8,174 nt of DNA from Bacillota bacterium (GTDB lineage: Bacteria; Bacillota; Clostridia; Acetivibrionales; DSM-1351). The stretch is from contig JAEYTP010000128.1 in assembly GCA_023433945.1 (NCBI GenBank), forward strand, positions 1 to 8,174, written 5' to 3'. The notes beneath the pieces were generated by a model. That model did no database searches. It was not told the DNA's origin and worked only from the letters and a program-made list of their open reading frames with translations. The position numbers and the translations under genes are program-made. The first letter of the stretch is position 1, and each line of letters opens with the position of its first letter. Shown piece by piece: positions 5,772 through 8,174 of this stretch.

Positions 5772-5854
5772 AGCTAGCATTCCACTCCCGCAAGGGCTGG
5801 CGGTAAAGGTGTTGGTGCGGTGCTGTCTTCGGTTACAAGTGGTAGATAGTGCTT
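5772..5854 (+). repeat. attC-like site E, left half only
   Basis: AGCTAGC (5772-5778) and CACTCCCG (5783-5790) open the site. GCAAGGGCTGGCGGTAAAGG follows, close to site A. Then comes the shared TACAAGTGGTAGATAG (5834-5849). Similarity to A and B stops at about 5854, after GATAGTGCTT. The right half with CGGGAGTG and R' is missing, so the site has lost its fold and should be dead as an attC. A perfect palindrome AGCTTAAGCT (5766-5775) and GAGTGG/CCACTC (5759-5764, 5782-5787) overlap the left arm and may reflect a local rearrangement. Confidence 0.5.
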
Positions 5855-6208
5855 AAATCTTTAGCTACTAGTGTTTTTTGGAGCTTTGCTGATTCTAATT
5901 TAGTCTATTGGTCCTGCAAGTGATTTACACTGTACAAAAAGGTTTATAACAAGAACAGCCCAAATAGGGGGGAACAAAAAGAGATACATTGAATTTTTTA
6001 ACAATGGCTACAAATGAGTGGAAGAAAGAAAATGCTGGAAATGTAAAACTTTTTTAGGTGAGAATGATACATATAAAAAATTATGCCCTATCATTAATAA
6101 TCACAGGAATTGTTTCCAATATAGCTTTAGTAATATTGAGCTTTATACTTGTAAGATGTTCAATGTAATTATGTTCTTGTGAGAGATTGACTTGAAAGGA
6201 GTAAGAAG
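5855..6208. other. gene-poor stretch after truncated repeat E
   Basis: No full-size gene lies here. A possible promoter TTTACA (5924-5929) - 15 nt - TATAAC (5945-5950) is present but its spacer is short. A GGGGGG tract (5967-5972) resembles a ribosome binding site without a good ORF behind it. The 3' part holds two overlapping small ORFs in different frames, 6018-6182 and 6064-6168. The stretch looks like decayed sequence left where the right half of repeat E and the start of another cassette would be expected. Confidence 0.4.
6064..6168 (+). CDS. possible 34-residue single-pass membrane peptide
   Basis: ATG 6064 follows AGGTGA (6056-6061) closely. The peptide is MIHIKNYALS followed by one hydrophobic helix of about 20 residues (LIITGIVSNIALVILSFILV) and a short RCSM tail. 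It could be a small membrane protein, or the N-terminus of a larger protein that has been lost. A second ORF covers the same DNA in another frame and has a zinc-ribbon-like start, so at most one of the two is likely to be real. Confidence 0.3.
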   Translation: MIHIKNYALSLIITGIVSNIALVILSFILVRCSM

Positions 6209-6577
6209 ATGAAATTTGAACGAATTATAAGTAATAATACCTGCATTGCTCTTGTTGTAAGCGATGAAAAGATTGTTGTAGATACACAATCAGCCCTTGA
6301 TTTAATTGTATCAGTAAAATATGACACAGGTGCAGAAAGAATTATATTAGACAAGAATAATATTGCAGAAGAATTCTTCGTATTAAGTAGTGGTATGGCT
6401 GGAGAAATCCTTCAGAAATTCATTAACTACCATGTTAAGGTAGCAATCTACGGAGACTATTCTAAATATACTAGTAAACCTTTGAAAGACTTCACTTATG
6501 AATCAAACAACGGAAGAGATATATTTTTTACTGATTCAAGGGAGGAAGCAATAGAAAAATTGACACAAGTAAGATAA
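6209..6577 (+). CDS. DUF4180 domain-containing protein
   Basis: A soluble protein of 122 residues that I recognise as a DUF4180 protein over its whole length. Family-typical strings are QSALDLIVSVKYDTGAERIILDK (28-50), EEFFVLSSGMAGEILQKFINYHVKVAIYGDYS (54-85) and TYESNNGRDIFFTDSREEAI at the end. The molecular function of the family is not known. The length is normal and no signal peptide or membrane segment is present. AAAGGAG (6194-6200) gives a strong ribosome binding site for ATG 6209. The membrane protein gene starts 41 nt after the stop with no terminator between, so the two are probably cotranscribed. Confidence 0.9.
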   Translation: MKFERIISNNTCIALVVSDEKIVVDTQSALDLIVSVKYDTGAERIILDKNNIAEEFFVLSSGMAGEILQKFINYHVKVAIYGDYSKYTSKPLKDFTYESNNGRDIFFTDSREEAIEKLTQVR

Positions 6578-6618
6578 TCGTATGGCTAAAACATTCTTGA
6601 TGTATTTAGGGGGACTCA

Positions 6619-7476
6619 ATGAAAAGTAAATTTCTAAGCGTAAAGTGGTTAATAATAATGAATACTGTTCTAATTCTATTATCTTCGATTTTTGCTATTA
6701 TCGTTCATGCGTTAATGCCCGCATCTGCTGATATTACTGATTTTGATAGTATTCTTGTTAAATGGTTTGGTTTCCCTGCTGTAGCAACCTTTTATTTTAT
6801 CATATTGTTTACACAGTGTGCATTAGCTGTAAGATTTATAGGAGCTAGAGCTGATGTTTCTAAATTCCAAATTGGAATTAGATTTGGGATATCCTTCGCA
6901 ATGATTTATATATTAGGTATGCAGGAGGTAGTGATTGAAGGATCTCCTTTTTCAACTTGGGGCCTGGATTTTGTAAAGTATCAGTTTATCAATGGAATAG
7001 GAGATGGAATCCCTGCAGTTTTGTTATGTTTTGCTATTGCTTATTTTACCTTGAGCAAAAGAGAAAGAAGTAAACCAATTCATAAATTGAAATTTACGGA
7101 ATGCCTTAAAGCCATTGTGATTTTTGCCATTGCTATTTTTACAGAGAGAGCAATTGGATATCATGTTGGGATTATAACAAGTGATATAGCTACATTTCCA
7201 GTTCAGTGCTATATATGGACAGGCTTGCTTGGAATACTGATTGGTTACATATATGTTCTTTTATACCCCTTATTTGTTTTTAATAGAAATAAGACATTAA
7301 GCTTCATAGTAACTATTGGCTTGAATTGGATGATCTTCAATATCTTCATAGGACTAATAATGAAAGGCACTATGCCTCAGATGGTTTTTAGAAGTGGATT
7401 AGATATTGTAATGATGTTTGTGGCTTCAATAGTTGTAGACAAATATATCTTTAAAATACGTTATTGTACAGAATGA
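6619..7476 (+). CDS. polytopic membrane protein of unknown function
   Basis: An integral membrane protein of 285 residues with about eight hydrophobic segments (roughly 11-32, 53-74, 86-104, 125-145, 162-182, 197-220, 226-250, 257-278). I do not recognise a family and see no transporter signature, nucleotide-binding motif or catalytic motif. The loop GSPFSTWGLDFVKYQFINGIGDGIP (about 113-137) between segments 3 and 4 is the most distinctive hydrophilic part. Arg and Lys clusters (KRERSKPIHK, FNRNK) mark probable cytoplasmic loops. TTAGGGGG (6606-6613) is a good ribosome binding site for ATG 6619. It follows the DUF4180 gene closely and probably shares its transcript. Confidence 0.8.
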   Translation: MKSKFLSVKWLIIMNTVLILLSSIFAIIVHALMPASADITDFDSILVKWFGFPAVATFYFIILFTQCALAVRFIGARADVSKFQIGIRFGISFAMIYILGMQEVVIEGSPFSTWGLDFVKYQFINGIGDGIPAVLLCFAIAYFTLSKRERSKPIHKLKFTECLKAIVIFAIAIFTERAIGYHVGIITSDIATFPVQCYIWTGLLGILIGYIYVLLYPLFVFNRNKTLSFIVTIGLNWMIFNIFIGLIMKGTMPQMVFRSGLDIVMMFVASIVVDKYIFKIRYCTE

Positions 7477-7481
7477 TTTAA

Positions 7482-7498
7482 ATTGCAATGTGTGCAAT
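7482..7498. other. short inverted repeat after the membrane protein gene
   Basis: ATTGCA (7482-7487) and TGCAAT (7493-7498) form a perfect 6-bp inverted repeat with a 5-nt loop, directly after the stop codon at 7474-7476. No T tract follows, so it is not a standard terminator. It could be a small operator or a weak RNA hairpin. Confidence 0.25.
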
Positions 7499-7548
7499 AA
7501 TTTCATTTATATAAATATATGGGATATATATTTTTAGAAGGAGGAGCA

Positions 7549-7724
7549 ATGTATCCAAAATGTATCTTGTTCGATTTGGATGATACTATTATTTCTTTCG
7601 AAGGAGTTTCGGAAGTTGCATGGAAGAGATGTTGCTGCTCATTTGTAGAAGCAAATAAAGTACATTTTAATAGTGAAGAATTATTTATAGGACTATAAAC
7701 AATATTTATGAGTTGTTAGATTGA
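7549..7724 (+). pseudogene. HAD-family hydrolase pseudogene with internal deletion
   Basis: AGGAGGAG (7539-7546) and ATG 7549 open a frame that encodes a clear HAD N-terminus: motif I is CILFDLDDTII (residues 5-15, nucleophile Asp9, DxDxT). It continues as a typical cap start to residue 47. The frame then hits TAA at 7696-7698, leaving 49 residues where about 220-240 are usual. Just past the break, in another frame, 7692-7724 reads TINNIYELLD and a stop, which resembles the usual C-terminal end of these hydrolases. The simplest reading is a deletion of about 180 codons that joined the first and last parts out of frame. Motifs II-IV are gone, so no activity is expected. Ribosome binding site and start are intact, which suggests a recent event. 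Confidence 0.75.
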
Positions 7725-7744
7725 CAGAAGAAAGGAAGGGCAAT

Positions 7745-8174
7745 ATGGCTGTTAGGAAGGTGTTTTGGGAAAATCCATACATGACCGAAGTTGAAGCAAA
7801 GGTAATGAGTGTTGATGGTAATGTAGTTACTCTTGACCAAACAATAGCATTTGCTTTTTCTGGAGGGCAACAATCCGATTCTGGAACAATAGATGGATTT
7901 GAAATTATGGAAGCCAGGAAATATGGGAAAGAAATTTTCTATACACTTGAGCAAAATCATGATTTGAAACAGAATCAAAATGTTATCGTAAAAATTGATT
8001 GGGCAAAAAGGTATAAAATAATGCGATTGCACTTTATAGCAGAACTTGTTTTGGAGTTAGTTTATCAGAATTACAACTACCCTGAAAAAATAGGAGCAAA
8101 CATAACATCAGAAAAGGCAAGAGTAGATTTCTTTTGGAAGGGGAATATATCTGAAATTTTTCCTGAACTTATCA
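7745..8174 (+). CDS. AlaX-like alanyl-tRNA editing protein (partial)
   Basis: The frame is open from ATG 7745 to the window end (143 codons; about 80-100 more are expected). AGGAAGGG (7733-7740) is the ribosome binding site. The N-terminus (KVFWENPYMTEVEAKV, 5-20) and SGGQQSDSG (39-47) match the AlaX / alanyl-tRNA synthetase editing domain, which removes wrongly attached Ser or Gly from tRNA-Ala. In the canonical domain a zinc site starts with HxxxH. Here the equivalent stretch is MRLHFIAELVLELV with His96 and Glu100, so the second His is replaced by Glu. ANITSEKARVDF (122-133) is the expected following block. The change may mark a subfamily rather than decay, because the surroundings are well kept. 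The gene begins 20 nt after the HAD remnant, and the two may once have formed an operon. Confidence 0.8.
   Translation, partial: MAVRKVFWENPYMTEVEAKVMSVDGNVVTLDQTIAFAFSGGQQSDSGTIDGFEIMEARKYGKEIFYTLEQNHDLKQNQNVIVKIDWAKRYKIMRLHFIAELVLELVYQNYNYPEKIGANITSEKARVDFFWKGNISEIFPELI

Larger units (their letters stand above)
4172..5854 (+). mobile_element. putative two-gene cassette
   Basis: This unit runs from the R' of repeat D (4171) into repeat E. It starts TTAGCTG, predicting R'' AGCTAAC; repeat E has AGCTAGC (5772-5778), one base different. It holds two genes in the same orientation, 148 nt apart, which is uncommon but known for cassettes. The gap between them (5172-5319) has no feature I can support. 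The right end of the cassette is not defined, because repeat E lacks its right half. Confidence 0.35.

Noticed and set aside
7706..8032. Minus-strand ORF of 108 codons
   Set aside because: It is antisense to the AlaX-like gene, whose plus-strand frame carries family motifs.

Overview
The window is AT-rich, with strong AGGAGG-type ribosome binding sites, TTG and ATG starts and Gram-positive lipoprotein signal peptides. A low-GC Firmicute (clostridial or Paenibacillus-like) fits best; the genus cannot be fixed from this sequence. Every gene that can be supported is on the + strand.

Positions 1-1204 hold the 3' end of a small membrane-protein gene, a possible weak terminator, and a gene for a membrane-anchored protein of unknown function (341-1126) preceded by a tandem 11-bp direct repeat. 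Positions 1205-5854 are the striking part. Five GC-rich, foldable repeats (A 1205-1390, B 1523-1861, C 3114-3192, D 4092-4177, E 5772-5854) separate unrelated genes that all point the same way. Repeats A, B and C end in a conserved CGGGAGTG arm followed by GTTAGAT or GTTATAT. Repeats A and E begin with ATCTAAC or AGCTAGC followed by CACTCCCG. This is the layout of integron attC sites: R''-L'' ... L'-R', with R' near GTTRRRY. Two cassettes also show the correspondence expected if they once circularised, because the first bases of the cassette are complementary to the R'' box at its own far end. I read the region as an integron-like cassette array with no integrase gene in view, partly decayed. 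Its cassettes are: an ORF-less one (1385-1855), an MBL-fold lipoprotein (1856-3186), an alpha/beta hydrolase (3187-4171), and a two-gene cassette (from 4172) encoding a membrane-anchored protein with a toxin-like C-terminal domain and a phage-type beta-sandwich lipoprotein.

Positions 5855-8174 look like ordinary chromosome or an older decayed part of the array. There is a gene-poor stretch with two overlapping small ORFs, then a DUF4180 gene and a polytopic membrane protein gene 41 nt apart. A HAD-hydrolase pseudogene follows, in which the first 47 or so codons are joined out of frame to the last ten. The window ends inside an AlaX-like alanyl-tRNA editing gene.

The cassette genes have no evident shared pathway; what links them is the repeat between them. 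No intI, tRNA, rRNA, CRISPR array or complete insertion sequence was seen.
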